DNA of 64,000 bases from Globodera rostochiensis (lineage: Eukaryota > Nematoda > Chromadorea > Rhabditida > Heteroderidae): contig JAEVLN010000009.1 in NCBI GenBank assembly GCA_018350325.1, forward strand, positions 2,191,388-2,255,387, given 5' to 3'. Below the pieces are notes generated by a model. That model was not told where the DNA came from. It ran no database searches and worked only from the letters and a program-made list of their open reading frames with translations. Shown here in pieces: positions 54,421 to 64,000 of this stretch. Every line of letters begins with the position of its first letter. Position 1 is the first letter of the stretch. A program made the position numbers and the translations under genes.

Positions 54421-55369
54421 AAATGTGAAAATGATTGACTTAAATATGGAATCGGAGTTGGGACTTTGGTCTGGCTATGGAAAGTGTTGGGGGGGGGGGT
54501 TGGGGGGGGGACATTGTTACAATTTTTCATCACGAATGGGGGTGGGGGGGGGAATGGAAAACATTTTGCTTATTTTAGAAACACTTTTTTTAGAAGCTTT
54601 TTGAATTTCTCCCAATATTTTGTAACATCGGTTGTTGCCATTGGCTTTCATTTATTCTGTTCCCACACCCCCAAGTACCAATCTTAAAAAATCTTTGCAT
54701 AAAAAAACTAAAGTTTTCCGCTGATGTGTAAATTTTACGCAAGTCCCCACCGACTCAAATGGCCAATGCATTGTGGACATTAAAGCGTTTTTTGCATTTG
54801 CAATAATCTTTGATCTTTAATCTTCCCCAATTCAATTTAAGCTGAATTTAAAGGATCAAAAGCTGTTCCGATAATTTCTTCCTTTCTTCTATGGCTTGCA
54901 CTTAAATTGGCATCTTCTGATCACTTTTATCTTTTCATTCACTCATCTCACTTTCATTCTTTCAATTCAGTCATTACCGGGTCCGCTCTACTCTAGTTAT
55001 ATCGGGAATGCCTTGGCCAGCAAAATTTCTGTAAAATTATGATTCCTTTATTTTTTAATAACTTTAAAAACAAATTTTAAATCTTTTAATTTGCAAATAT
55101 CAGTGTATAATCCTATTCCACAGCTTGTTCAAACTTCATATTAAAAAAATTTCAAAAATTTCTAGGCTTAACTCTCTCCTCTCTTGATCTGTCTGACCCA
55201 TTTCGTCTGCTTTCTGGCATTTTTGTCCACTCGTCCAAGAAGTGTCCAGATCAAGATTCTCGACCTTTAGAGCACTATCAATTTCCTATTTCTAATTTTT
55301 GCCGAGGGTAATGTTTATAACGGGCTCTGGCCAACAAATTTCAAATCCTAATTTAAAAAAAAATCAAAA

Positions 55370-55930
55370 TTCGGGTTCACTCCTGCCAAATTTTGAGGCT
55401 TAACCCTCTCCAATTTTCAAAATTTTTTGGGTTAACTCTCTCTAAATTTTTGAAATTTCTGTGCTTAACCCTACTCTATTTTGAAATTTTTCTGGGCTTA
55501 ACCCTCTCTAAAATTTTAGAAATTTTTGGGCTTAACCCTCTCTAAAATTTTCGAAATTTCTGGGCTTAACCCTTTTTAAATTTTCGGAATTTCTGGACTT
55601 AACCCTCTCTAAATTCTTGAAATTTCTGGGCTTAACCCTCTCTAAATTCTTGAAATTTCTGGACTTAACCCTCTCTAAATTCTTGAAATTTCTGGACTTG
55701 ACTCTCTCTAAATTCTTGAAATTTCTGGGCTTAGCCCTCTCTAAATTCTTGAAATTTTTGGGCTTAACCCTCTCTAAATTCTTGAAATTTCTGGGCTTAA
55801 CCCTCTCTAAATTCTTGAAATTTCTGGACTTAACCCTCTCTAAATTCTTGAAATTTCTGGGCTTAACCCTCTCTAAATTCTTGAAATTTCTGGACTTAAC
55901 CCTCTCTAAATTCTTGAAATTTCTGGATCA
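55370..55930 (+). repeat. 33-bp minisatellite (CTTAACCCTCTCTAAATTCTTGAAATTTCTGGG)
   Basis: About 17 units, degenerate at the left and nearly uniform from 55600 on. The unit is a multiple of three, so one frame stays open (LSKFLKFLGLT repeated). There is no start context, splice partner or flanking domain to support a protein. Confidence 0.8.
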
Positions 55931-56542
55931 TTTTTTAAAAACGTACACATTTTGTTAACTTTCCATGGACTTTGATTTTTTTTTCATTTAAAAACAAATT
56001 TACGTTTTGAGTTTCTAGAAGCAGCTTGAATTATTATAAAATTTAGTAAAATTTGACGCCAAACCCGAGATGGAATGCCACACTTTGTCGTCCATTTTAT
56101 TTTCGTTCTTATTTTTTTGCCAAGCATTAAAGTGCCCGCCTCACCCACAACAAAATGCACTTTTTTGATTCGTTTTATGTGTTGTATTTTATCAGTTTTT
56201 TAGTGTGTCGTCTTTTATGTACATATTTTATTATTTATTTACTCTCTAAGCCTTCCAGTCAAAAAAAACAATTGATTTCCCCCAAATCGCAACGTTTTCA
56301 GCGGCATAAAACTCATCAAAATTTTTCTGCACCCTTTTAAATAATAATCACGTAAATATTATAAAAAATAATAATTTTATTTTTCATTTTTTTTATCAGC
56401 AGCAGAAGGAATTAATTCAAAATCGTCGACTCGTTTTCATCCATCGTCAATTTATTCGATCAGAGAGTTTCCCCCCCCCCCCCCCCCAAACATCGAACAA
56501 AAACATTCGTTCACATTCATCCAATTTTGTCGGCAGCCATCG
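55931..56542. other. AT-rich, homopolymer C run, no firm gene
   Basis: A hydrophobic frame at 56155-56340 (MHFFDSFYVLYFISFLVCRL) is not supported further. 56471-56487 is a run of about 17 C. Confidence 0.35.
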
Positions 56543-56971
56543 ATGTCGGCCAAAAACAGCAACAGCTCATCCGCCGCCGCCGTCGTCGTCCCCTCCGGCG
56601 TCGTCCACAACTCGGCCACAGCAACAATCAATCAATGGTACGGTCGGAGTATTATTTTTGATCATGATCTGGTCCAAGTTTATGTGATTTCTGATTAGCA
56701 AGTTTCTGATCAAATCAAAAGGGTAAGGCTGGCGTTGTTTTCGTTTTACCTTTTTTTTTGGCATAATCTCTGATCATGATTAACTAAGTTTGTGCTTTAA
56801 ATCTCTGGTAGTTATAACCTTTTGATCACTTTTAAAATACATTTTAATTTTAATTTCTATTTTTTAGCATTATGCCTCGCGGCGATAACAGTTCACCGTC
56901 CGGGATGCTCGCAAGTGGACAGATTGCTCCCGTCTCCCAACTACAGCCGCCACATTCATCCACAGACCAAT
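56543..56971 (+). CDS. N-terminal exons of an unrecognised Ser-rich protein
   Basis: Exon 56543-56637 codes MSAKNSNSSSAAAVVVPSGV and on to TINQ. It joins in phase to exon 56868-56971, which codes CIMPRGDNSSPSGMLASGQI and QLQPPHSSTDQ, with a following GTATTC donor. The low-complexity Ser/Ala/Pro/Gln content is like the start of many nuclear regulators. No later exon was recognised before the secreted-type exon at 57172, so the gene may be truncated or unrelated to it. Confidence 0.4.
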
Positions 56972-57171
56972 GTATTCAACGACCAAAAACATTAATTAAT
57001 CCTGATCGGTTATGATCTGCTCAGATATAGAGGGCTTAAGATAGAGTCAGATCATTTTTGAAAAATGCTCGATACGATTCGCTCATTCTGATTAAGTTTT
57101 TGATTTGATCTGTAGTAGAATGATCAGAAACGCTTTTAAATTTAATGATCACACGCATTTACTGCTACAGA

Positions 57172-58698
57172 ATGCCCCTGCTTTTGATGAGCATCATCGT
57201 CCTTCTGCTTCAAGCAGTTCATGCAGCACCACCAAACGCTGGGGGAAGGACGTTGCATGTGCCGTACGGTGCTGTTTTCACACTGGATGTTGGGAATGAT
57301 CGGGCGGAGAGTCCGACCGGCTTCCCCGGCTGGGCGCGTCTCAACGACAGTTCGGACAAAATGTACGGTATTTCGCAGGCCAACGACGTCGGCGAGTACA
57401 CAATTCCGCTTAAAGGTGCACATAAAATTTATTAAAAATTAATTTAAAATTAAATCTTTTAGAGAGAACTGTCAGAATTGATGTTGGAAGCGAGCTGAAG
57501 CAGCGATGTGAAGAGGGAAGTCCGACAACCTGGTTAGAGATTGTGGAATCTGTCCATGGGAAATCAATTTGTAAAATTTGTTTCTTATATTCTAATTGAT
57601 TTGCAATTAAATTCACTATTTATAAAAATATTTCAATTTTTCTAAATATTTTGTAAATTTCAAATATTTGTGCCCACAAATTACAAAAATACCAAGTTTA
57701 ATATATTTTTAAAATACCTTAAAAATTTAATTTAAATATATTTATATTTTCTATAATATTAAATAAACTAGACTTTATGTACAATGAATTTTTTCCATAA
57801 CAAATTTAGTGTGAACCCTCTTTTGGGCACGCTGAATGTTCAACTGCAGGACGTGCGACTGTTTGCGTTCGATTATCTGGACAATTATCGCACGGTTACC
57901 AAGACGGACCACAAGTTGGAGCAGAATGCGCTGGGCAAGCAGTTGATGTTCACGGTGAATTTTTTAAATATAAATCTCTGGCTGTTTAGTTTCCTAAATT
58001 AAAAAAATGAAACTTTTAAATTTGTGAAAATTTGTAATTTAGAACTAATAACCCAAAGAACCAATTTTTTTGATTTTAAATGAGCAAAATTTGTAAGCCG
58101 TTTTTTTTATTTTCTATATTTTGTCAGGGAAACCCAAAAAATGTGCATCACTACGAATAATTTTTGAGCAAAACAGTTTTTGTTTACCCAAAAAAGTCGA
58201 ACATTTTTATTTGTTTAGTTTTGGTTAATTAGGCTTTTTCCATGCCAAATGATTGAAATTTTTCACAAATTTCATAGATTCTAATTTTTGGCCATCACTG
58301 ACATCAATGGCAAAGGTGTGCCAAATTTGTCATCAGTGAAATAAGATCATCGGAAAAACTCATAAAATTTTTTTTTTGAATTTTAAAAATTTCATAAGTT
58401 AGAATACTTTTGCTGGGATGAATTTGTAAATTAATAAAGTTTGAAAATAATTAAATTTCCCATAAAATTTTAGCGCAAGGCGGCGCGGGCCATTTGTCGT
58501 CGCCTGCAGGCGATTCGACCACGCCGATGTTGGGCCATAGGGCAAATGGCGACCGAACTGACGGGATGGCACCGAAAAATGGCGGCGTTACGACGACTTG
58601 ATAGGGGCGCGTTTTGGGACTTTTTTTTTTGGCAATTTGTCCAGTGGCATTTTGTCACTGGACAATTGGACAAATTTTGTGTTGTCCACGAATATTGA
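57172..58698 (+). pseudogene. Dystroglycan-like receptor fragment, exon joins not reconciled
   Basis: Exon 57172-57415 starts with a signal peptide (MPLLLMSIIVLLLQAVHAAP). A cadherin-like fold segment follows (VPYGAVFTLDVGND, FPGWARLNDSSDKMYGISQA, DVGEYTIPLK), typical of dystroglycan/sarcoglycan CADG domains. Exon 57463-57570 has RCEEGSPTTWLEIVESVHG, like dystroglycan's second N-terminal domain. Exon 57810-57954 has VRLFAFDYLDNYRTV. The join between the last two is out of phase (1 against 2). At 58300-58335 only the end of the transmembrane exon remains (DINGKGVPNLSS). 58474-58698 is the tail exon (KAARAICRRLQAIRPRRCWA). The membrane span itself is deleted, so this copy looks broken or secreted. 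Confidence 0.45.
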
Positions 58699-59865
58699 TG
58701 GGCAATGCCATCCATATTCAAAAAATTACAGAAATTATAAAAGTTTGCAAATTCGAATTTTGGCAATTTTTTTTTTGAAAAAAGTTTCAAGAATGGCATG
58801 GACTCATTTTTTCATCATCGCAATCTCTGTGGGATTTTCTTCTTTCATATACATTATGTTTTTTTCTAATCACAGAAATTGGCATTTTGTGTTACTTAAA
58901 TCGGCATTTCTACAAATCGATATCGGATTTTGATTTGATTGAATTTTTATCCTATCCTTTACAAATCGATAATCGGGTTTTGATTTGCCTATCCTTTACA
59001 AATCGATAATCGGATTTTGATTTGAATAAATTTTTATCCTATCTTTTACAAATCGATAATCGGATTTTGATTTGAATAAATTTTTGGACATATAATGAGA
59101 AAAAATGTATATTTTTTTGATCAAAAGCATCAGAGGCATTTTCAGTCGGGCCCTATTTCGATCAGAGGCACATCAATACTCGACGAGCAGCCATAGCTGA
59201 AGCTAGAGCTTCCCATTCAAAGATTAATTGGACGTTTTTGATGAAACGTTTTAGGCCTGAAAAAAGTAAAAACAACACTTTCAACGGCGGGTGGGGCATT
59301 TACGACGAACGATCGAGTTCAGATGCGCAACGGTGGTGCCATCCGAACGCAATAAACGATGGACAATTTTTTCGGCATTTTTTAAGATGGTCTCAATCTA
59401 AAAATTTATTGCAAATTAAAAAGAATTAAAAATTTTTAAAAATTAAAATGCTTTATACGTGTTTTGTTGCATAAGGGTTTGGCCAATCGTACATTAGTCC
59501 AATGCCCGGGTCCACCTTTTGTCCAAAATGTATCAACTCTGAGTTTTTTTGGACAATTATTAATTCTTGTTTTGCCATCCAATTTTATCAAACAAAAATA
59601 GTAAATCGTAAAAAACTCCTACAAACTCAATTAGAAATAACAAATTAGACTAAAATAAAATATTACGCATCAACATAAATCTTCCATGTACAACGGAACT
59701 CATTCTGACATGATTAAATGAGCGGTGATGAATCGGCATTTGCGGCATAAGTATCACCAATATCCCGAACGCAGAAAGACATTCCAGCGCCTGTTCAAAT
59801 TACAAAGTTCTTAATAAAATATTTTAAATTTAAACAACATTTCTAGCTTTTGACTTTATGCCTAT
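58699..59865. repeat. TATCGAT-type tandem and AT-rich DNA
   Basis: 58915-59090 has three to four ~55-bp units with CCTTTACAAATCGATAATCG and GGATTTTGATTTGAATAAAT. A possible second exon of the F-box-like paralogue (ALECLSAFG after AACAG, minus strand near 59795) is weak. No other gene. Confidence 0.45.
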
Positions 59866-60715
59866 CCAATCCGCCGTCCAATTTAGATCCTCCGATCAGT
59901 CCTTTCCCCGATCAGTCGTTTCCCCGATCAGCCCTTCCCCCGATCAGCCCTCCCTCGATCAGCCCTTCCCCCGATCAGTCCTTTCCCCGATTAGCCCTCC
60001 CTCGATCAGCCCTTCCCCCGATCAGTCCTTTCCCCGATTAGCCCTCCCTCGATCAGCCCTTCCCCCGATCAGTCCTTTCCCCGATTAGCCCTTCCTCGAT
60101 CAGCCCTTCCCCCGATCAGTCCTTTCCCCGATTAGCCCTTCCTCGATCAGCCCTCCCTCGATCAGCCCTCCCTCGATCAGCCCTCCATCGATCAGCCCTT
60201 CCCCCGATCAGTCCTTTCCCCGATTAGCCCTCACTCGATCAGCCCTTCCCCCGATCAGTCCTTTCCCCGATTAGCCCTTCCTCGATCAGCCCTTCCCCCG
60301 ATCAGCCCTCCCTCGATCAGTCCTTTCCCCGATTAGCCCTTCCTCGATCAGCCCTTCCCCCGATTAGCCCTTCCTCGATCAGCCCTTCCCCCGATCAGCC
60401 CTCCCCCGATCAGTCCTTTCCCCGATTAGCCCTTCCTCGATCAGCCCTTCCCCCGATTAGCCCTTCCTCGATCAGCCCTTCCCCCGATCAGCCCTCACTC
60501 GATCAGCCCTTCCCCCGATTAGCCCTTCCTCGATCAGCCCTTCCCCCGATCAGCCCTCCCCCGATCAGTCCTTTCCCCGATTAGCCCTTCCTCGATCAGC
60601 CCTTCCCCCGATTAGCTCTTCCTCGATCAGCCCTTCCCCCGATTAGCCCTTCCTCGATCAGCCCTTCCCCCGATCAGCCCTCCCTCGATCAACTTTCCCC
60701 GATTAGCCCTAAGAA
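59866..60715. repeat. Minisatellite of CCCCGATCAGCCCTTC words
   Basis: About 50 units of 15-16 bp, alternating CGATCAGCCCTTCCCC, CGATCAGTCCTTTCCC and CGATTAGCCCTCCCT. It directly abuts the donor of the F-box-like exon at 60722, so it lies in what would be its first intron. Confidence 0.85.
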
Positions 60716-60721
60716 GGTCAC

Positions 60722-60874
60722 CAATGCCTGCGCATGTTTCAAAAAGTCGGTCATGGATTCAAGCATCAGCTGATCAAACGCATTGGACACGCGCACATGG
60801 GCCCATCGCCGATGGAATCGTATGAAGCGGACAATTTCCAGAAGCATTTCGACCGGCACTTTTTTGAATGCCAT
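60722..60874 (-). CDS. First exon of an F-box-like paralogue
   Basis: 51 codons starting at 60874: MAFKKVPVEMLLEIVRFIRF, then WAHVRVSNAFDQLMLESM and DFLKHAQAL, ending in phase 0 at a GTGACC donor. It aligns throughout with exon 1 of the 155-aa gene at 40170-40891 (KIPNELLFELVGFVHF; WAHTRVATAFDHLMLEHM). The following intron would have to span the 850-bp minisatellite. No clear exon 2 was found, so the gene may be truncated. Confidence 0.55.
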
Positions 60875-61142
60875 TTTTATTTAAATTAAATTATTTTTAT
60901 TGGAGGAAAATTTTATATTGTGAAAAGGCGGCAATTGATGTGGGGGTTTGTGCCCAAACGTTTTTGAAGATGTTCCTTTGATGTGTTGTGATAACCCGCC
61001 CATAATGGACCTTCGGCTTATCTGTGCAATAAATCAAATGGATGGGTCAGCAATTTCTTTTTGACTTTAAAGGGCAAAAAATTTAAAAAAATAAAATAAT
61101 AAACGTTAAACTAAAATTTAATTTTTTTAAGTACAATTTCTG

Positions 61143-61951
61143 CTAAAACAGTACATGTGCATGATCCCTGCCATTGGTGTCAGCCTGCTGCTTTTTCTTG
61201 CCCGTCTGATCAGTGTCCAGAAGATGCCAATCAGTGTCCAGAAGATGCCAATCAGTGTCCAGAAGATGCCAATCAGTGTCCAGAAGATGCCAATCAGTGT
61301 CCAGAAGATGCCAATCAGTGTCCAGAAGATGCCAATCAGTGTCCAGAAGATGCCAATCAGTGTCCAGAAGATGCCAATCAGTGTCCAGAAGATGCCAATC
61401 AGTGTCCAGAAGATGCCAATCAGTGTCCAGAAGATGCCAATCAGTGTCCAGAAGATGCCAATCAGTGTCCAGAAGATGCCAATCAGTGTCCAGAAGATGC
61501 CAATCAGTGTCCAGAAGATGCCAATCAGTGTCCAGAAGATGCCAATCAGTGTCCAGAAGATGCCAATCAGTGTCCAGAAGATGCCAATCAGTGTCCAGAA
61601 GATGCCAATCAGTGTCCAGAAGATGCCAATCAGTGTCCAGAAGATGCCAATCAGTGTCCAGAAGATGCCAATCAGTGTCCAGAAGATGCCAATCAGTGTC
61701 CAGAAGATGCCAATCAGTGTCCAGAAGATGCCAATCAGTGTCCAGAAGATGCCAATCAGTGTCCAGGATCAATGCCAAAATGATAAGCGGCACTGCCGAA
61801 AAAGTCGACGAAGCATCGCCTGAGGGGTTTTGGCTACTGGTAGCGTTTGTCGTCGTCTGATCTCCATCGTTACGAGCTGATTAGGCGACGAAGTGCTGCT
61901 CCGTTTGACGGACATTGTCAGCTGAAATGGCCAAAAATTCTTGGTGAACAT
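61143..61951 (-). pseudogene. Transmembrane-tail paralogue with 21-bp repeat expansion
   Basis: The minus strand matches the gene at 21663-21926. It has SPNQL at the start, TTTNATSSQNPSGDASSTF and VPLIILALIL, and ends with GKKKQQADTNG. A one-base deletion near 61868 breaks the frame at the 5' end. The GIFWTL part of the membrane span has been expanded as a 21-bp unit about 26 times (61211-61766). The repeat is entered one base out of step, so it reads DTDWHLL in place of GIFWTLI. A 10-bp loss after the array restores the original frame for KQQADTNG. The tail exon is missing. Confidence 0.6.
61211..61766. repeat. 21-bp perfect tandem array, ~26.5 units
   Basis: The unit is CAGTGTCCAGAAGATGCCAAT. 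Units look identical across the array. The single-copy ancestor is visible at 21747-21767 (CAGTGTCCAGAAGATGCCAGT). The array is open in five of six frames because the unit length is a multiple of three. Confidence 0.95.
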
Positions 61952-62989
61952 ATGAAAATTTGTGAAAAATTTTCAATCATTTGGCATGGGAAAAGCCTAA
62001 CCTAATTAACCAAAACTAATCGAATAACAATGTTCGAATTTTGGTAAATAAAAAAAAATTGTTGCCTAAAATTTTATTTTGCATTTTTTTCGTTTTTTTC
62101 TAAAAATGCTTTTTTATGAAATAAGGAAAAAGGACAAAAATAAATAACGGCATACAATTCCGTCCATCCCTGTCCCACTCTGGTTAACAACGACGATGAC
62201 AGTCATCCGATGATGGCAGTAGCGGCGCTTTTGTCGAGACGAAATTCTCGATCAAACGCTCAACAAAATTTAATTGAGCTTAGCCCTCAGGCAAAAATAA
62301 AATGCCATTTTTAAGGCTTCATAGTTTTGGTGCAATTAAAGAAAGTCAAGTTGTGGCGCCATGGCAAGACGGTGCAGAACGAGCTGGAGATGACCAATTT
62401 GTCCGTCGAATGGTCACAAATGACAAAAAATAAATTTGAATAATTTTAAAGAATTTTTTGTGCCGATGCATTGGCCGGCCGGCCATATCAGTGCTAACAA
62501 TCTCTGTGACAAAAAAGTGATCGGAATGCTGTGATTGGATGATTCTACCTTCCGTTTTTCCAAAATGGATGGGAAATTTGTGCATTTGTCATCGGACTTC
62601 ACCAACCGGCCTCCGATTGGTCCGTCCATTCAATCACTTTCCCCCCATCCATCGGATTCATCCAAAATTTGACAATCCTTTAACACAAAATTTATTATTA
62701 AATAAATTAATTGAATTAAATTTCGCAAATGAAATTGCTCATAATAAACGTCTTTTTTCATTTAATTGCCTTGAAGGCTTTTGCTGTCCCCGGAGGGTAA
62801 TTATTAAAATAATTAATATTTAAATAAATGAAATATTTAGGCATTTTTCGGAGAATGCCACGTGGGGTGAATGTAAATTGGAGAAAAACGGCCTTTTTAA
62901 GCTCGAAAAAGGATGCAAAACGTATTTTTTGGGGTTTTCAATAATTTTATTAATTAACAAATTAATGCTTTTAGCCTTCAAATTTGCTA
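61952..62989. other. Inverted copy of 58190-58285, then AT-rich DNA
   Basis: 61955-62050 is the inverted match of 58190-58285 (CCATGCCAAATGATTGAAA). The rest has no supported gene. Confidence 0.4.
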
Positions 62990-63660
62990 CAAAAGCGAAT
63001 TGGCGGGCAAATTGGCTACCGGAACTTCAAAGTTTGGTGGGCGATTTCGATTGGGAAAGCGTGTGAATGAAAGGCCTCTTTCTGATTGTGCCGGAGTTGT
63101 GGCACGTAATGAATGGCATGCCCTGAACGTCTCCAAAATCAGTGACAGAATCTTTACGATTCAGTCGAGGTGAGTCGTATTTTGGCATAAATTGTTAAAC
63201 GGTTTATAATTTAAGCCTTGGACTTGATGGACAATTCAATTCCGTTTTCGACATTAAGCCGAACGACTTTATTGAGGCAATGAACATCTCCAAAGGTTTT
63301 GGACAAAGTTTTTATCATTTTTAATAATATTTTAAAGATTTTGGACCGATTGAAACGGACTTTCTAAAGACGCTGCATTTGGGGGCATTTATGAAAGATT
63401 TCGATGGAATGGCATTTCGCATTCTGGCACTGGACCTTCTTTCATCCATCGGACAAAATGGCACCGGATTGTGCAAGATAAGGGTCCGAATTTGTACTTT
63501 AAGGGGCTAATGATTCCTCAAATGGTTTCCCGGCAAATGTTTCAAATTTGTGCTGAACTTTTCGAAACTCCTTATGAATTTGGGAGAGACAAAATTTTAA
63601 TCTGTTTTCGGAAATTCCGGAGTATTAGGCCATTATTGAGGTTTCGTCAAGGCATCATTT
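62990..63660 (+). CDS. Unrecognised exons, possible gene
   Basis: A frame open to a GTGAGTC donor at about 63171 reads ELAGKLATGTSKFGGRFRLG and LNVSKISDRIFTIQSR. The next exon (from about 63217 after TTTAAG) reads LGLDGQFNSVFDIKPNDFIE and MNISK before GTTTTGG. A third starts near 63339 with FGPIETDFLKTLHLGAFMKD. An overlapping frame at 63471-63662 (MIPQMVSRQMFQICAELFET) may be its continuation. Codon use is coding-like but I do not recognise the family, and exact joins are uncertain. Confidence 0.35.
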
Positions 63661-63849
63661 AAAAGTTTCCAACGGTCGAACGACAGATCACCAAACGAAA
63701 CATTTCGACAAAATTTCTGCAGATTAGGACATCTTCTTAACAAATTTTTAAAATTCTGACCAAAAACGTACACAAAATTTATGCCACGAATTTTCTAAGG
63801 GGGGGGGGGGCATGCCTAACAGTCAGTCCCACTTTTGGAAAAATTAGTG

Positions 63850-64000
63850 CATGGACTGGGAGCCCGGCACGAATACCACCACACTGGACTGGGAGCCCGG
63901 CACGACAACTACCATAACACCAACAACAACACCACCAACCACCAAAACGACGACGATGTCAACACCCACAACAACCACGGTGCCGGGGCCTCCGCATTTC
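63850..64000 (+). CDS. Thr-rich mucin-like coding segment, runs off the right edge
   Basis: From ATGGACTGGGAGCCCGGCAC the frame reads MDWEPGTNTTTLDWEPGTTT, then almost only Thr and Pro to the window end. A 33-bp duplication of the DWEPGT unit is visible. Mucin-like Thr/Pro regions carry O-glycans on secreted or surface proteins. It could be part of the dystroglycan-like gene or a separate mucin; the window ends before this can be decided. Confidence 0.45.

Larger units (their letters stand above)
51180..54830. repeat. Right arm of inverted repeat 2
   Basis: Inverted match to about 24.2-27.68 kb. It includes the edge near 51180 (GCATTTTGTAAGAGCGC), the tandem array 52120-52640, the pseudogene 53.1-53.9 kb and the G-run segment 54480-54690. 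It carries its own insertion (51305-52025) and lacks the SINE-like insertion of the left arm. The spacer between the arms is about 23.5 kb. Confidence 0.75.

Noticed and set aside
55617..55958. 113-aa LSKFLKFLGLT repeat protein
   Set aside because: A product of a 33-bp minisatellite; no start context, introns or flanking domain.
59850..60088. Pro/Ser-rich frames such as ISPSPDQSFPR
   Set aside because: Minisatellite translation; open in several frames without gene context.
61155..61860. Plus-strand ISVQKMP, NQCPEDA and SRRCQSV repeat proteins
   Set aside because: They are the other frames of the 21-bp array; only the minus-strand frame joins to recognisable paralogous sequence on both sides.

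Overview
The window is animal DNA that looks nematode, most likely a plant-parasitic tylenchid of the cyst-nematode type. Genes are split into small exons by short AT-rich introns with GT...AG ends. Interstitial tracts of GCCTAA/TTAGGC (the nematode telomere word) occur. There are copies of an F-box-associated family that I remember as large in Globodera and Heterodera. The species is an inference; no search was run. No bacterial operon, CRISPR array or rRNA gene was seen. All multi-exon models were built by hand from splice sites and reading phase.

Region 1 (1-17.7 kb) is the gene-rich part. Five dispersed copies of a small four-membrane-span protein (LAPTM4/DUF7027-like; 826-1971, 10465-12331, 16267-17534, then 29051-30048 and 47106-48027) all have intact, phase-consistent exons. 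A sixth probably begins just left of the window. Two near-identical DCN1-like genes (3664-5147 and 13678-15203) form a ~2 kb inverted repeat. Between its arms lie a complete 14-exon NOL10 gene (minus strand, 10018-5648) and LAPTM-like copy 2. The DCN1 3' flank is homologous to the 3' end and flank of the LAPTM-like genes.

Region 2 (17.7-31.4 kb) is mostly repeats: elements with inverted ends, G-rich word repeats, tRNA-derived SINE-like units, a frameshifted Cys-rich gene, a transmembrane-tail gene and an F-box-family pseudogene. The pseudogene sits in one arm of a second, longer inverted repeat (about 24.2-27.7 kb against 51.2-54.8 kb). Each arm carries an insertion the other lacks.

Region 3 (31.4-40.9 kb) holds a basic nuclear-looking protein, a RING-H2 protein whose intron carries a minisatellite, a secreted-protein candidate and a 155-aa F-box-like gene. 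Region 4 (41-51 kb) has SINE-like units, hairpin motifs, word-repeat elements, LAPTM-like copy 5 and an F-box-family gene. Region 5 (51-64 kb) has the right arm of the large inverted repeat, three minisatellites, dystroglycan-like exons and a Thr-rich mucin-like coding end.

The most unusual theme is mobile DNA. Several elements end in inverted arrays of short tandem words (14-17 bp), each element with its own word. One is inserted with a ~9 bp target duplication and encodes broken FLYWCH zinc-finger segments. This suggests a Mutator-like group with tandem-repeat ends.
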